Shown in pieces: positions 11,085 through 22,672 of a stretch of DNA of 64,000 nt. The notes under the pieces were generated by a model. That model did no database searches. It was not told where the DNA came from and worked only from the letters and a program-made list of their open reading frames with translations. The translations under genes were made by a program, and so were the position numbers. Numbering within the stretch: position 1 is the stretch's first letter; each line of letters opens with the position of its first letter. Source of the stretch: Leptospira ainazelensis (GTDB lineage Bacteria; Spirochaetota; Leptospiria; Leptospirales; Leptospiraceae); the NCBI RefSeq assembly GCF_016918785.1, contig NZ_JAFFPT010000009.1, positions 248,001 to 312,000 on the forward strand. Direction: 5' to 3'.

Positions 11085-12260
11085 CTAAAATTCGTGTTTC
11101 CCGCTCACCAAATTTCTTCCGATCACCATCTTGTGAACCTCGCTCGGTCCGTCGGCGATCCTTGCGGCCCTCGCATCCCTATAAAACAGTTCCAATTTCA
11201 TATCTCTTCCGTATCCGTGAGATCCGCAGATTTGAATCGCACGGTCGATCACCTTACAAAGAGTTTCGGAAACGCTCCATTTTGCCATGGAAATGATTTG
11301 TCTCGCGTCTTCTCCGGCTCTGAGAGTGTGAGCGGCTTTTAGAGTGAGCATATATCCCGATTCAATCTCGAGCGCGGATTCCGCAAACATCCATTGAATT
11401 CCCTGATGATCCGCGATTCTTTGTCCGAAAACCTGTCTTTTGAGAGCGTATTCTCTCGCGATTTCAATCGACCTTCTTGCAAGTCCGAGCCAGCGCATAC
11501 AGTGTGTTAGACGAGCGGGACCGAGACGTTCTTGGGACCATTTAAAACCTTCGCCCACTCTTCCGAGAATCGCGGATTCGGGAACTCTTACGTTTTCAAA
11601 TTTTAATTCGCAATGACCGCCCGGTCCGTGAGAACCCATCACTCCTATCTCTCTCACCATCGTATATCCCGGAGCGTCGGTCGGAACGAGAAACATCGTA
11701 GTCCTTCTAAAAGAATCCGCGACCTTGGACATCACGATCAAAAAAGCCGCGCCGTTCGCGCCCGTACAATACCATTTGTGTCCGTTGATGACGTATTCGT
11801 TTCCGTCTTTGACCGCGTTTGTAAAAAGAGTTTGAGGATCGGCTCCCGCACCCGGAGGAGGTTCGGTCATCGCGAATGCGGAACGAATCTTACCTTGTGT
11901 TAGCGGATAATAATATTTTTCTTTTTGTTCTTTGTTGGCGGCGATATGCAAAAGATGCATATTCCCCTCGTCGGGCGCGTCGCAGTTGCAGAGATAAGGC
12001 GCGATCGGAGACCTACCGAGTTCGGAGAATATGATCGCCGTTCCGACCATATCCAAGCCGAGTCCACCTTCGGATTTTGGAAGATGCGGAGTCCAGAGCC
12101 CGAGTTCTTTAACTTTTTTTCTCAGTTCTTCGGTGACTTTCTCGGGCATTCTTCCATGATCGTAATCGTAATGATCCTCTGCGGGAATCGCATAGTTTTC
12201 TACAAAATCCCGAATTCTTTTTTTAACCTCTTCCACTTCCGGTGGTATTGAAAAATCCAT
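11085..12260 (-). CDS. Acyl-CoA dehydrogenase family protein, ACAD11/LvaC-like
   Basis: 391 residues, full-length for the family, with a strong ribosome site (AAGGGAGGAAAGG). N-terminal helical domain, the FAD-contacting block [15 protein letters not shown], the beta-domain [13 protein letters not shown], and the C-terminal helical domain with [16 protein letters not shown] and [12 protein letters not shown]. The ending [11 protein letters not shown] is the form seen in the ACAD10/11 branch, where the enzyme eliminates phosphate from 4-phosphoacyl-CoA in an FAD-dependent step that leads to the 3-hydroxy isomer. First gene of the four-gene operon. If the operon reading is right, this acts after the adjacent kinase; otherwise it is a conventional FAD-dependent alpha,beta-dehydrogenase of beta-oxidation. 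Confidence 0.9.
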   Translation of the reverse strand: MDFSIPPEVEEVKKRIRDFVENYAIPAEDHYDYDHGRMPEKVTEELRKKVKELGLWTPHLPKSEGGLGLDMVGTAIIFSELGRSPIAPYLCNCDAPDEGNMHLLHIAANKEQKEKYYYPLTQGKIRSAFAMTEPPPGAGADPQTLFTNAVKDGNEYVINGHKWYCTGANGAAFLIVMSKVADSFRRTTMFLVPTDAPGYTMVREIGVMGSHGPGGHCELKFENVRVPESAILGRVGEGFKWSQERLGPARLTHCMRWLGLARRSIEIAREYALKRQVFGQRIADHQGIQWMFAESALEIESGYMLTLKAAHTLRAGEDARQIISMAKWSVSETLCKVIDRAIQICGSHGYGRDMKLELFYRDARAARIADGPSEVHKMVIGRNLVSGKHEF

Positions 12261-12330
12261 CCTTTCCTCCCTTAAAAATCGGCGCCCTATATTTTTATAT
12301 GTTCACACTCATCGACATATCGCAATCCTT

Positions 12331-12630
12331 TTAGGTTTCCAAAAATTTTACAACTTCTTTTAGAGTATCTACGATCAGGGTTTTATCAACGGAGTAATAG
12401 ATCTCCTTTCCTTCCTTTCGGGAAGAAACGAGATTTAGAAGTTTCATCTTGTTTAAATGATGGGAGATTGTAGTTCTTGAAATGTCGAATTCCTTCGCGA
12501 TATCGCCCGCTTTAACTTCCCGGTGACAAGAAAGAATTTTTGCGATCTTGAGTTTCACCGGATCCGAAATCGCCGACATCAACTGCAAGGTCGCCTCCGT
12601 CTCGAAAGGAAATTTCTTTTTTTTCTTCAT
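12331..12630 (-). CDS. ArsR-family winged-helix regulator
   Basis: 99 residues. LMSAISDPVKLKIAKILS opens the winged helix, and KAGDIAKEFDISRTTISHHLNKMKLLNLV is the recognition helix region with the wing at GKEIYYSVD. The N-terminus is a run of lysines (MKKKKKF). No cysteine ligands of the metal-sensing ArsR type are visible in the alpha-3 or alpha-5 helix, so it probably responds to something other than metals or acts by homodimer binding alone. It lies upstream of the acyl-CoA dehydrogenase operon on the same strand (about 70 bp), and could regulate it. Target not shown by sequence. Confidence 0.85.
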   Translation of the reverse strand: MKKKKKFPFETEATLQLMSAISDPVKLKIAKILSCHREVKAGDIAKEFDISRTTISHHLNKMKLLNLVSSRKEGKEIYYSVDKTLIVDTLKEVVKFLET

Positions 12631-12671
12631 TCTTTTTTCTTGATGGAATCGTTTTCCGCAATCGTGTTCGA

Positions 12672-13745
12672 CTACGGATTCAATTTGTATTTTCCGATTC
12701 GATCATTGTGAAGACTCCCTAAATAGAGAAAACCATTTTTATATTTTACCGAAGTAATTGCTTTCAGATGTTTTCCGCTCGGCTCTTGAAAACTCCTAAG
12801 AGGAATCCCTTTCTCATCCAGAAGAAGAACAAATCCGTAAGGTTGAGCTTTCGGCCAAAGAAATTTCGGAAGTTTTGCGATAAAGGATTTGAGACCCGGA
12901 CGCGGATGTAAGACGGAATCCATCAAAGAATTCCGAACCGTAAAAAGCGCGAGATAAAAGGTTCCGTTGCCGTCCGAGGAAATATTATCCGGAAACCCGG
13001 GAAGATTCTCTATAAAAAAATCATTCTGACCCGCTTTCGGTCCTTTGAGCCAATAACGTCGAATTCTATACCGGTAAGTTTCATTGACCAAAACGAAATC
13101 CTCATTTTGAGAAAGCGCAATCCCATTAGCAAAGTATAATTCTTTTAACAAAACATGGGTCTTTCCGGTGGACGGATCGTATTTCAAGAGTCGTCCGTTC
13201 GGTCTCGCTTCCATCAAGTCATAAAGATACTCCCCGCTTCCGTATTTATCCGATGCGTCCGAAAAATAAACGGTTCCGTCCTTGGCCACGTCGAGATCGT
13301 CCGTAAAACGAAACGGAAGACCGTCGACTTCCGTACTCAGAACCCTGATCTCCCCCTTCCTGCCGATCTCCAAAAGACCCTTGTCCGCATCGGCAACGAT
13401 CAAACGCCCGTCCGCCAGAAGTTTACTTCCCAAGGGTCGCCCTCCCGTTGCCGCGTGCGCTTTAATGGTCCCTTCGGGAGAAATGAGTAGGATCTTTCCA
13501 TTCTCGCAAGAAGCGTAAACGTTACCAAGATCGTCCACTTCCATATCTTCAGGGCCTTGTATTTTTCCCGGGGCGATCCATTCCGCATCGGCTAACAACT
13601 GATTGGGGGCAAAGGCTCCTTCCATCGCAGGAGGTGGCGGCGGCGAGTAAGCCACCGGATCAATCGGAGAAGATTTGAAAGTATAAAATACAATTCCAAA
13701 TAAAATGAGAATTAAAAACAGAGAGAGAATCCGATTCCTGCTCAT
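12672..13745 (-). CDS. SMP-30/gluconolactonase-like beta-propeller hydrolase, membrane-anchored
   Basis: 357 residues from the ATG at 13745, preceded by GGAGGAAGC; an ATG 18 codons upstream is weaker. An N-terminal hydrophobic helix (ILSLFLILILFGIVFYTF) anchors the protein or acts as an uncleaved signal. The rest is a six-bladed propeller typical of strictosidine-synthase-like/APMAP proteins: GPEDMEVDDLGNVYAS, FTDDLDVAKDGTVYFSDAS, NGIALSQNEDFVLVNE, GFPDNISSDGNGTFYLAL. These carry the metal-coordinating Asn/Asp/Glu positions of calcium-dependent lactonases and arylesterases. Function probably hydrolysis of lactones or esters at the membrane, but physiological substrate unknown. Monocistronic. 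Confidence 0.85.
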   Translation of the reverse strand: MSRNRILSLFLILILFGIVFYTFKSSPIDPVAYSPPPPPAMEGAFAPNQLLADAEWIAPGKIQGPEDMEVDDLGNVYASCENGKILLISPEGTIKAHAATGGRPLGSKLLADGRLIVADADKGLLEIGRKGEIRVLSTEVDGLPFRFTDDLDVAKDGTVYFSDASDKYGSGEYLYDLMEARPNGRLLKYDPSTGKTHVLLKELYFANGIALSQNEDFVLVNETYRYRIRRYWLKGPKAGQNDFFIENLPGFPDNISSDGNGTFYLALFTVRNSLMDSVLHPRPGLKSFIAKLPKFLWPKAQPYGFVLLLDEKGIPLRSFQEPSGKHLKAITSVKYKNGFLYLGSLHNDRIGKYKLNP

Positions 13746-14032
13746 GCTTCCTCCATCGTGGGTTCTAAAGACCCCAAAGAAATAATGGAGACCAACCAAG
13801 AGTCAACATGAATTTCCACTATTATAAGTTTCAACTCATCTTATGATTCGCCTTAATTTCTTATAAAATCAAAATACGGGATTTTGCCATTTTCACTGCA
13901 AAAATCCGTCTATAGATTTTGATTGATTCTGGTTCGACAACGAATGAAGCTGGTGCAGACCTCTCGGAAAAATTTCAAATCGCACTTAGATCAAAATTCT
14001 TCTTAAATTATAAATAAGGTCACCCAAGAACT

Positions 14033-15856
<1,824 letters not shown>

Positions 15857-15873
<17 letters not shown>

Positions 15874-17212
15874 AAAGTCGTTTTTCAAACCGAACGTATT
15901 TTTACTGATTCCGATTTTTCTGTTTCTCGTTTGTTGCGAGAGCGGAAATTCTTCGCTGATTTCCTCTCCGGCCAATCGGGAGAAGAATGGAACCTCTTCA
16001 GTAAAGTTCAGCATCCATCCTTACAAAGGAACCGTCGTAAAGGTGGGAGACGAGATTCTTCCTTTTAAGGTTTTGGAGACCGATAAAAACATCGCGCTCG
16101 TCGAAATGGAAGTTCCGGTTTATACGGACGGAAAAGGAATCGAGTTAAAACTTTCTTCTCCCGGTTTTCAAAATTCTTCTTATCACGCGAAAAACGCCGC
16201 GGACTTAAACGAGAAGCTGATCGCTTTGGACAAGGAGGGTGTAACCCATCGTTTTACGATGCGTCTAAAAACGGGAATACAACCCAAGAGCGTCCGTTTT
16301 ATCGATAATACAAGACTTGCGATTCCACTTTTGGAAGACGAAGGAATGGACGTTCTCGATATCAAAACCGGCGAAACGGTTCGTCTTTCTCCGCCTGAAA
16401 AATACAAAAAAAAACTCGGCTTTGTGGAAACGATTTCGATTCCGGAACACAACGAACTCTGGGTGAGTCAGATGCAGGCGAACGCCGTACACGTCTTCGA
16501 TTTAAAAACTCTCGCGTATAAAGCGACAATCGATCTTTCGGGAAAGTGGTCCAAAATTCTTCTCTACGATCCGACGAGAGATCTTGTCTATTGTTCCAAT
16601 TGGATCAGCGAAGACATATCGGTGATCGATAGAAAAACAAAAACCGAAATTCGTAAGACTGATAAGATCGGACTTCCTAGAGGGCTTCTTCTTTCCAAAG
16701 ACGGAAAGGAGTTGTATATCGCCCAGTTCTCAGCAAGCAATCAGGAATCGAGCGGCGGAAGATTGGGAATCTATTCGATGGAAAAAGAAAAACTCATCGA
16801 TACGATCGGCCCTCCCGGCAACAAAAGACATATCGTTCCGGGCCGGGAAGAAAATAAAATCTACGTCTCCGATATGTGTTGTAGCAAAGTTGAAGTCTAC
16901 GATCTCAAGGAAAAAAAAGTTCAGAAGTCGATTCCAGTATTCGATAAACCGAATACGATTGCTCTCTCTCCCGATGGAAAGTATCTTTATGTTTCTTGCC
17001 GAGGCCCGAACAATCCAACCGAAGGTTATCTCAAAAAAGGGCACGTCCTTGGAAGGGTCTATGTCATCGACACAACAACCGATACGGTCAAAGAATTTTG
17101 GGAAGCAGGGAATCAACCCACCGGTCTCGATGTTTCGCCGGACAATCGTTATCTTGTGATTTCGGATTTTTTAGATCATCAGATCCGAGTTTATCGAAGA
17201 GACGGGTTTTAG
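15857..17212 (+). CDS. YncE-like beta-propeller lipoprotein
   Basis: 451 residues from the GTG at 15857, chosen because AAGGAG lies six bases upstream; it overlaps the acyltransferase gene by 17 bp. Signal sequence with lipobox [12 protein letters not shown], lipidated at a Cys near residue 28. After a linker and a small beta domain, residues from about 150 on form a seven-bladed propeller with YVTN-like repeats ([47 protein letters not shown]). These proteins bind partners or sugars in the periplasm rather than catalyse. Two adjacent cysteine pairs (CCES and DMCCSKVEV) are notable. Third gene of an apparent operon with the cNMP-binding protein and the acyltransferase. Confidence 0.85.
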
Positions 17213-17268
17213 TTTCAAAACCGAGAACGTTTTTTTCTTAAAAAACTGTTGCTTTTGAGAACTCAATT

Positions 17269-17361
<93 letters not shown>

Positions 17362-17373
17362 CCGGTATTGAAA

Positions 17374-17490
<117 letters not shown>

Positions 17491-17844
17491 CCTTTTTAGT
17501 TTAGAATTTCCGGAGTTTTTTAGTGCAGAAATATATTCACTTTTCTGAATGTATTTTTGAAATTGAAAAAAGAGGGTGTTCTTACTTTTTGATCCAAAAA
17601 AGAACGGACTTTCTAACCTCTCCATAACGTCGACCATCGTTTCGGCAAAGTTCCGTAAAATGGCCTGCTGCAACTGGAAACCCGTCTCAGGATAAAATCG
17701 AATCGCCCCCTCGTTCCAAAGGAAAAAGCCGCAACAAACTCCGTTCTTTCTTGAACCAAAAATCAAAACATTGAACAAACTGCCTGGTATATTAGAATTT
17801 TCTAAATATCTTTCTTTCCAGAAGAAACCGTTTTTGAAAAAACC

Positions 17845-17872
17845 TTGTAACTTTTAAAGAATGGAATAGAAT
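17845..17872 (+). promoter_or_regulatory. Candidate promoter for the FAD/polyferredoxin gene
   Basis: TTGTAA (17845-17850) and TAGAAT (17867-17872) with a 16-base spacer, about 80 bp upstream of the start codon. Confidence 0.35.
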
Positions 17873-17954
17873 CATAAAACGAAAGCGACCTTCGGTTATT
17901 GGAAGCAAAAACGATTTGAAAACGGCATCCGATCCCCGAACAAAAGGCAAAACC

Positions 17955-20237
17955 ATGAAGATACAGATTCCCTTCCTCTCCCGTTACTTTTCCTGGTTGT
18001 ACAACGACGCTCCCGAAGGACCGGTCGAAATCTATCCGGAGGTGACCGATTCTTTCGAGAGTTCGGTTCCCGGAATCCGTGTGATCGGAGATCTTACCGG
18101 ATTACCTCTTCTTAAATTCGCCGTGGAAAGCGGATACAAAGTGGTTCAAGAAATTGAAAAGAAAAACGGAAATTACTCGCGATCTAAAAAAGAGGAAAAT
18201 CCGGCCTACGACGTTCTGATTATCGGAGCTGGACCATCCGGAATTTCGGCCGGAATCGAATTCAAAAAACTAAATTATAATTTTCTAATATTAGAATCCA
18301 ATGATCCGTTTCACACGATCAAAAGTTATCCGAAAGGAAAGCCGATTTTTGCCGAACCGGAGGATGTCGAAACTCACTCTGAAATTCAAATTCACAACGG
18401 AACAAAAGAAAGTCTTTTGGAAGACCTTCAATCCTCTCTCAAAAAATGGGATCTACCTCTGGAAGTCGGAGCCAGAGTGATCCGGATTCGGAAGGAAGAA
18501 TCAGGCTTTTCTGTCTTCTGTGAAAATGGAAAAAAATTTCTTACAAAGGAAATCATCCTCGCGATCGGTAAAAGCGGTGACGCAGGAAATCTCAAAGTAC
18601 CGGGAGAAGAATTACCGAAAGTCTATCATCGGCTGATCGACCCGAAGGACTTTGAAGGAGAAGACGTTCTCGTGGTCGGCGGCGGAGACTCAGCCGTAGA
18701 AGCTGCGATCGCAATCAGTGATTATGCGAACTCGACTCGTCTTTCCTACCGAGGAAAAGAATTGGTCCGTCCCAAGTTTGAAAATAAAGAACGTTTTGAT
18801 TCCCTCGTCCAAAAGGGAAAGATAGAATTCTTAAATCAAAGCGAAGTGGAAGAGATCGCCGCAAAAGAAGTAAAACTCCGAACGATCGATTCCCAAAACA
18901 AGAACGTCGGCACCCGGACGATTTCTAATTCAAACGTATTAGTCCAAATCGGGTCCGGAGCTCCGATCGAGTTTTTAAAAAAAATCGGACTCAGAATTCA
19001 AAATCAGAAACGATTTTGGGATTGGATCGGTTTTATTGAAATGCTTCTTTTTGCAAACGTCGTCTATTTTGGAAAGGCTTCGTTTTATGGGAGCGCTACT
19101 TATTCCGCGATCGCTTTCGGATCCCTGTTTGCCTTTTTAACGCTTGGAATTCCGTTCGGAATTCACCTATTTAGAAAAAGAAAAGAATTGTTTTCGGATT
19201 ATTGGAACACATTCAAAAATATTTATATATTTTCTGCGGCTGCATATTTTATTACGGTCTATGCAGGAGGTAAGTATTTCGATTTTCTATTTTTAGGAAA
19301 ACAACCGGGCTTTCACTATACTCTTTTGTATTCCCTCACCATTCTTACTTTCGGATTGAGAAGAATAAAAGTGAGACCGACAAAGTATATCCGCAGGCAA
19401 ACCTGGACCTTAATTCTAATCCAAGTATTTCCCCTCTTTCTTTTACCCGAAATCATCCTTCCATTCTTAGGACAAAACAATCTTTTAGGAGATCCGAACG
19501 GATTCTTACTGACTCAAGTTTTTCCCTACGGCGCATATTGGAACGCATACGGACTCATTCTCGCGTGGCCTCTGAACATGGGAATTTTCTACAATACCGG
19601 GATTACCACCTTCTGGTTGTTATACGGAATTTTACAAACGTTCGCTGTGATCCCGTATCTCGTCTATCGTTTCGGAAAGGGCGCCTACTGCGGATGGATC
19701 TGTTCCTGCGGCGGGCTGGCCGAGACCTTGGGAGACGAAACAAGAACAAAGATGCCTCATGGAAAACTCGCAAACCGATTGGAAAACGCGGGACAATGGA
19801 TTCTTCTTTTTGCGACGATCATTACGATTTTAAAGTTAAGCGAAATTTTCCTTTCTTCTTGGTTTCCTTTTACACACGTTTTAGGAAGTATCGGAGATCA
19901 CGGAAAAAAAGTCTACGACGTCGTCGTCGATTTGATGTTAGCCGGCGTAGTCGGAGTAGGCGCTTATTTTTTTCTAAGCGGTCGAGTTTGGTGCCGTTTT
20001 TTTTGCCCGCTTTCGGCGCTCATGCATATATATGCAAGATTTAGCAGGTTTCGTATCTTTTCCGAAAAGAAAAAATGTATTTCCTGCAATATCTGCACAA
20101 AGGTCTGTCACCAGGGAATTGACGTTATGAGCTACGCGAACAAAGGAATCCCGATGGACAATGTTCAGTGCGTCCGTTGTTCGGCTTGTGTCGTAAACTG
20201 CCCTACAAAGGTTCTTTCTTTCGGAGAATCGGAATAA
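17955..20237 (+). CDS. Fusion of FAD/NAD(P)-binding oxidoreductase with NosR/CcoG-type membrane polyferredoxin
   Basis: 760 residues from the ATG at 17955 (AAAAGG seven bases upstream; an in-frame TTG lies 13 codons earlier). Residues about 85-345 form a thioredoxin-reductase-like flavoprotein: FAD motif GAGPSG (91-96), second dinucleotide motif VGGGDSAVEA (241-250), and QIGSGAP near 331-337, though the usual redox CxxC is missing. About six membrane helices follow, with two cysteine pairs of the NosR type, YCGWICSCGG and WCRFFCPLSA. The C-terminus binds two 4Fe-4S clusters: C708/C711/C714/C718 and C739/C742/C745/C749. The layout suggests electron transfer from NAD(P)H through FAD to membrane iron-sulfur clusters; the acceptor is unknown. 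Monocistronic, beginning 500 bp after the tRNA pair. Confidence 0.88.
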   Translation: MKIQIPFLSRYFSWLYNDAPEGPVEIYPEVTDSFESSVPGIRVIGDLTGLPLLKFAVESGYKVVQEIEKKNGNYSRSKKEENPAYDVLIIGAGPSGISAGIEFKKLNYNFLILESNDPFHTIKSYPKGKPIFAEPEDVETHSEIQIHNGTKESLLEDLQSSLKKWDLPLEVGARVIRIRKEESGFSVFCENGKKFLTKEIILAIGKSGDAGNLKVPGEELPKVYHRLIDPKDFEGEDVLVVGGGDSAVEAAIAISDYANSTRLSYRGKELVRPKFENKERFDSLVQKGKIEFLNQSEVEEIAAKEVKLRTIDSQNKNVGTRTISNSNVLVQIGSGAPIEFLKKIGLRIQNQKRFWDWIGFIEMLLFANVVYFGKASFYGSATYSAIAFGSLFAFLTLGIPFGIHLFRKRKELFSDYWNTFKNIYIFSAAAYFITVYAGGKYFDFLFLGKQPGFHYTLLYSLTILTFGLRRIKVRPTKYIRRQTWTLILIQVFPLFLLPEIILPFLGQNNLLGDPNGFLLTQVFPYGAYWNAYGLILAWPLNMGIFYNTGITTFWLLYGILQTFAVIPYLVYRFGKGAYCGWICSCGGLAETLGDETRTKMPHGKLANRLENAGQWILLFATIITILKLSEIFLSSWFPFTHVLGSIGDHGKKVYDVVVDLMLAGVVGVGAYFFLSGRVWCRFFCPLSALMHIYARFSRFRIFSEKKKCISCNICTKVCHQGIDVMSYANKGIPMDNVQCVRCSACVVNCPTKVLSFGESE

Positions 20238-20247
20238 CGCAGATTTT

Positions 20248-20991
20248 TTAGAGATAGATGGAACAAACTTTCAATTCGTTTAACAAAACAAAAACCGCCA
20301 AAGTAAAGATCAAAGAATCGAAGCGGTCCAAAATCCCGCCGTGACCCGGAAGAAGATTGGAATAGTCTTTGATCTTAGCTTTTCTCTTTAGCCAACTCGC
20401 GCTTAAATCCCCGCTCAAACTCGACAACGCAATTCCTATTGTAAACGGAAAAGAATCGATTCCATTCTTACCGATAACCGAGAAGAAAAAAACTCCGAAC
20501 AACATCGCAAAAAATGTTCCGCCAGCAAATCCTTCCCAGGTTTTGTTCGGACTGATTCGAGGGGCCATTTTAGTTTTTCCAAAACTCTGACCAGTAAGCT
20601 GACTGAACGCGTCAAAAACGGCGACACTGAGATAAGTCAAAACCAGAACTCGATTTGAAAATAGAAAACCGCTTCCGCAAAATAAAAGCAGTATAAACAA
20701 TCCGATCCATATCGTAAGGATTCGTAACGGTAACGAAAAATTTAAAACGGTTTTTCCGATTTCAAAAATCGCGCCGATCGAAATCAAAAAACAAAAAAGA
20801 AACCAATATATTCCGCCTAACGTAGAAAGAAACGTTGCACCGACTACGATTCCCGCGTAAGACCAATACTTTGCGGTCCTTTTTTTCCTTTCTGCACTAT
20901 CTCGATTTCGTCCGGAAATAAAAAACCAAATACCGCCGGTCAAAAAACTTCCGAGGATAAAAAGAAAAATCGGTAAAACTTCCCTATCCAA
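20248..20991 (-). CDS. cdsA: Phosphatidate cytidylyltransferase
   Basis: 247 residues starting at a TTG (20991) that lies inside the end of the upstream lipid-kinase gene, with GAGGA nine bases before it. About seven membrane helices. The family signature is near the C-terminus: SWLKRKAKIKDYSNLLPGHGG followed by ILDRFDS, containing the KD-x-G/S-x2-LPGHGG-x-LDR pattern that binds CTP and metal. It makes CDP-diacylglycerol from phosphatidate and CTP in the inner membrane. A conserved upstream motif PNKTWEGFAGG is also present. It closes a three-gene operon with a CDP-alcohol phosphatidyltransferase and a DAG-kinase-like protein, so donor and acceptor steps of phospholipid synthesis are coupled. 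Confidence 0.92.
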   Translation of the reverse strand: MDREVLPIFLFILGSFLTGGIWFFISGRNRDSAERKKRTAKYWSYAGIVVGATFLSTLGGIYWFLFCFLISIGAIFEIGKTVLNFSLPLRILTIWIGLFILLLFCGSGFLFSNRVLVLTYLSVAVFDAFSQLTGQSFGKTKMAPRISPNKTWEGFAGGTFFAMLFGVFFFSVIGKNGIDSFPFTIGIALSSLSGDLSASWLKRKAKIKDYSNLLPGHGGILDRFDSLIFTLAVFVLLNELKVCSIYL

Positions 20992-21871
20992 GCGAATGAA
21001 TCCTCAAGGCTCCCGGCAGAATTTTTACGGAAAACTCCATTACATTTTCATAAATTTCTCCGTCCACCATCAGAAGACCGGGACGTTCGTACTTTACGGT
21101 AGAAGCGATCGCCTTTAGACGGTTTGGCGGATCGTAAAGATAAGTTTTGCTCAAGATGGAAAGATTGTGGATGGATTGTTTGATACTTCCTGCGTCGAGT
21201 TCGGCGACGTCGAATTTTCCATCCCAAAGTTCCGCGTTCGGAAAGGCGACAAAGTTTGCGACGTGTTTACTGTTATTGATAATTCCTCCGGAAAGAGATT
21301 TTTTCTCCGCAGGAAATCGATCGTAAGATATCAGATAAGATTCCCGAGTATTCACAAAAGATCCGAGACCGGCCGCAATCGGATAACAGAATTTTCGAAA
21401 ACGTTTAAATGATCGATTCGCCATCTGAGTCACCTTCGCAGGAAATCCAAAACAAACCGTACTCGCCGAAACACACAAAAAAGATTCTTCCATTGTCTTT
21501 ATTTTTAAACTCATCAAATCGATCTTTAATTCCTTGCCCCAGACCAATTTTTCTAAGGACATTCTCCAACTTCCAAGACCAAGATCTCTCGCAAGAGAAT
21601 TTCCCGTTCCTGCGGGAACTAAGCGGATTTTTGGAAAAGGAAAACGTAAAGAGGAAAGAACCTCGTGTAACGTTCCATCGCCTCCTACCACTATAATTTC
21701 ATGAACATCGGATCTTTCTCTAACGATCTCTTTGGCGTGTCCGGGAAAATCGGTTATTCTGCAGGGAATTCCGTTTCCTTCCAAATAGGTTCTTAAAATA
21801 AGATTTTCGGTTTGGTTCTTTGAACCGCTCTTCCCGTTTAAGATTGCAAAACGTTCTTGTTTTGTTTCCAT
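20984..21871 (-). CDS. Diacylglycerol/sphingosine-kinase-family lipid kinase
   Basis: 295 residues from the ATG at 21871. A TTG two codons upstream (21877) fits the ribosome site GAGG slightly better; both are within the end of the preceding gene, which overlaps by about 34 bp. The catalytic-domain motif GGDGTLHEV is clear, followed by PAGTGNSLARDLG, both typical of DAGK_cat/LCB5-type kinases related to DgkB and YegS. The C-terminal half has the beta-sandwich with VDGE near the end (LLMVDGEIYEN). Phosphorylates diacylglycerol or another lipid using ATP, giving phosphatidate, which the next gene converts to CDP-diacylglycerol. Confidence 0.88.
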   Translation of the reverse strand: METKQERFAILNGKSGSKNQTENLILRTYLEGNGIPCRITDFPGHAKEIVRERSDVHEIIVVGGDGTLHEVLSSLRFPFPKIRLVPAGTGNSLARDLGLGSWRMSLEKLVWGKELKIDLMSLKIKTMEESFLCVSASTVCFGFPAKVTQMANRSFKRFRKFCYPIAAGLGSFVNTRESYLISYDRFPAEKKSLSGGIINNSKHVANFVAFPNAELWDGKFDVAELDAGSIKQSIHNLSILSKTYLYDPPNRLKAIASTVKYERPGLLMVDGEIYENVMEFSVKILPGALRIHSLG

Positions 21872-22428
21872 ATCCAATACATTCCTCGAACGTTCGGTTT
21901 TAGTTCTTTTAGATAAAATAGAATCACGATTTCTTCCGCGTAAGCGAAACAACAAAGAAAAAAGGAAAGATAGAGGAGCGGACTCCAAGCTCCGAACCAA
22001 AACAACGTCATAAATAAAATTCCAAGCGCATATGCCGCCACCCGGCTCGCATACGTGTGGAAACTGGAAATGGATGAAAATTTGATAAGCGAATAAATCA
22101 TCTCAGCAAAATACAAACCCAATACGGTCGCAATCCACGAAAGATAATTCGACACAAAAGACGGTTCGAATATTAGAATTCCGTAAATTCCAGAAACAAA
22201 AGTCAAAAGGTCCGCGATCGAATCCAATCTCGCGCCAAAAGCCGATTGTACTTTTAAAACTCTCGCGAGAAGGCCGTCTAGGATATCGGACAATAAGGCA
22301 AAAAAGAAAATCCATGAAAAAAGAATTCTTTCTTCTCGGAAGACAAAATAAATCAAAACGGGAAACAGGAGAACCCGGCAAAAGGTAATCGAATTGGGAA
22401 TATTTTTTACCCAAGATTTTTCAGACAT
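21838..22428 (-). CDS. CDP-alcohol phosphatidyltransferase
   Basis: 196 residues with about six membrane helices. The family motif is complete: D51-G52-x2-A55-R56-x8-G65-x3-D69-x3-D73, the metal- and CDP-binding site. These enzymes transfer a phosphatidyl group from CDP-diacylglycerol to an alcohol such as glycerol-3-phosphate, serine, inositol or choline. Which alcohol is used cannot be read from sequence. It heads the operon with the lipid kinase and CdsA. Confidence 0.9.
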   Translation of the reverse strand: MSEKSWVKNIPNSITFCRVLLFPVLIYFVFREERILFSWIFFFALLSDILDGLLARVLKVQSAFGARLDSIADLLTFVSGIYGILIFEPSFVSNYLSWIATVLGLYFAEMIYSLIKFSSISSFHTYASRVAAYALGILFMTLFWFGAWSPLLYLSFFLCCFAYAEEIVILFYLKELKPNVRGMYWIWKQNKNVLQS

Positions 22429-22672
22429 ATCTCAACTTCCTTATCGTTTACGGCCGCGTTATACGAATTCCCGAGGTCCGTCTTGATTAAAGAATTCTTA
22501 TCCGATTGCAATCTTTTTTTGAATCCCAAAACGGAAGTTCGGTTTAAAAAAGACCGACTCTGTTTCAGAATACGTTTTAATAAAACGTGATTTGCTTATG
22601 AACTCGACTTTGCTTTTATATCGCCGAACGGGAGAAAGTCAGACATTGAATCGATTTAATTGCATCCGGAAA

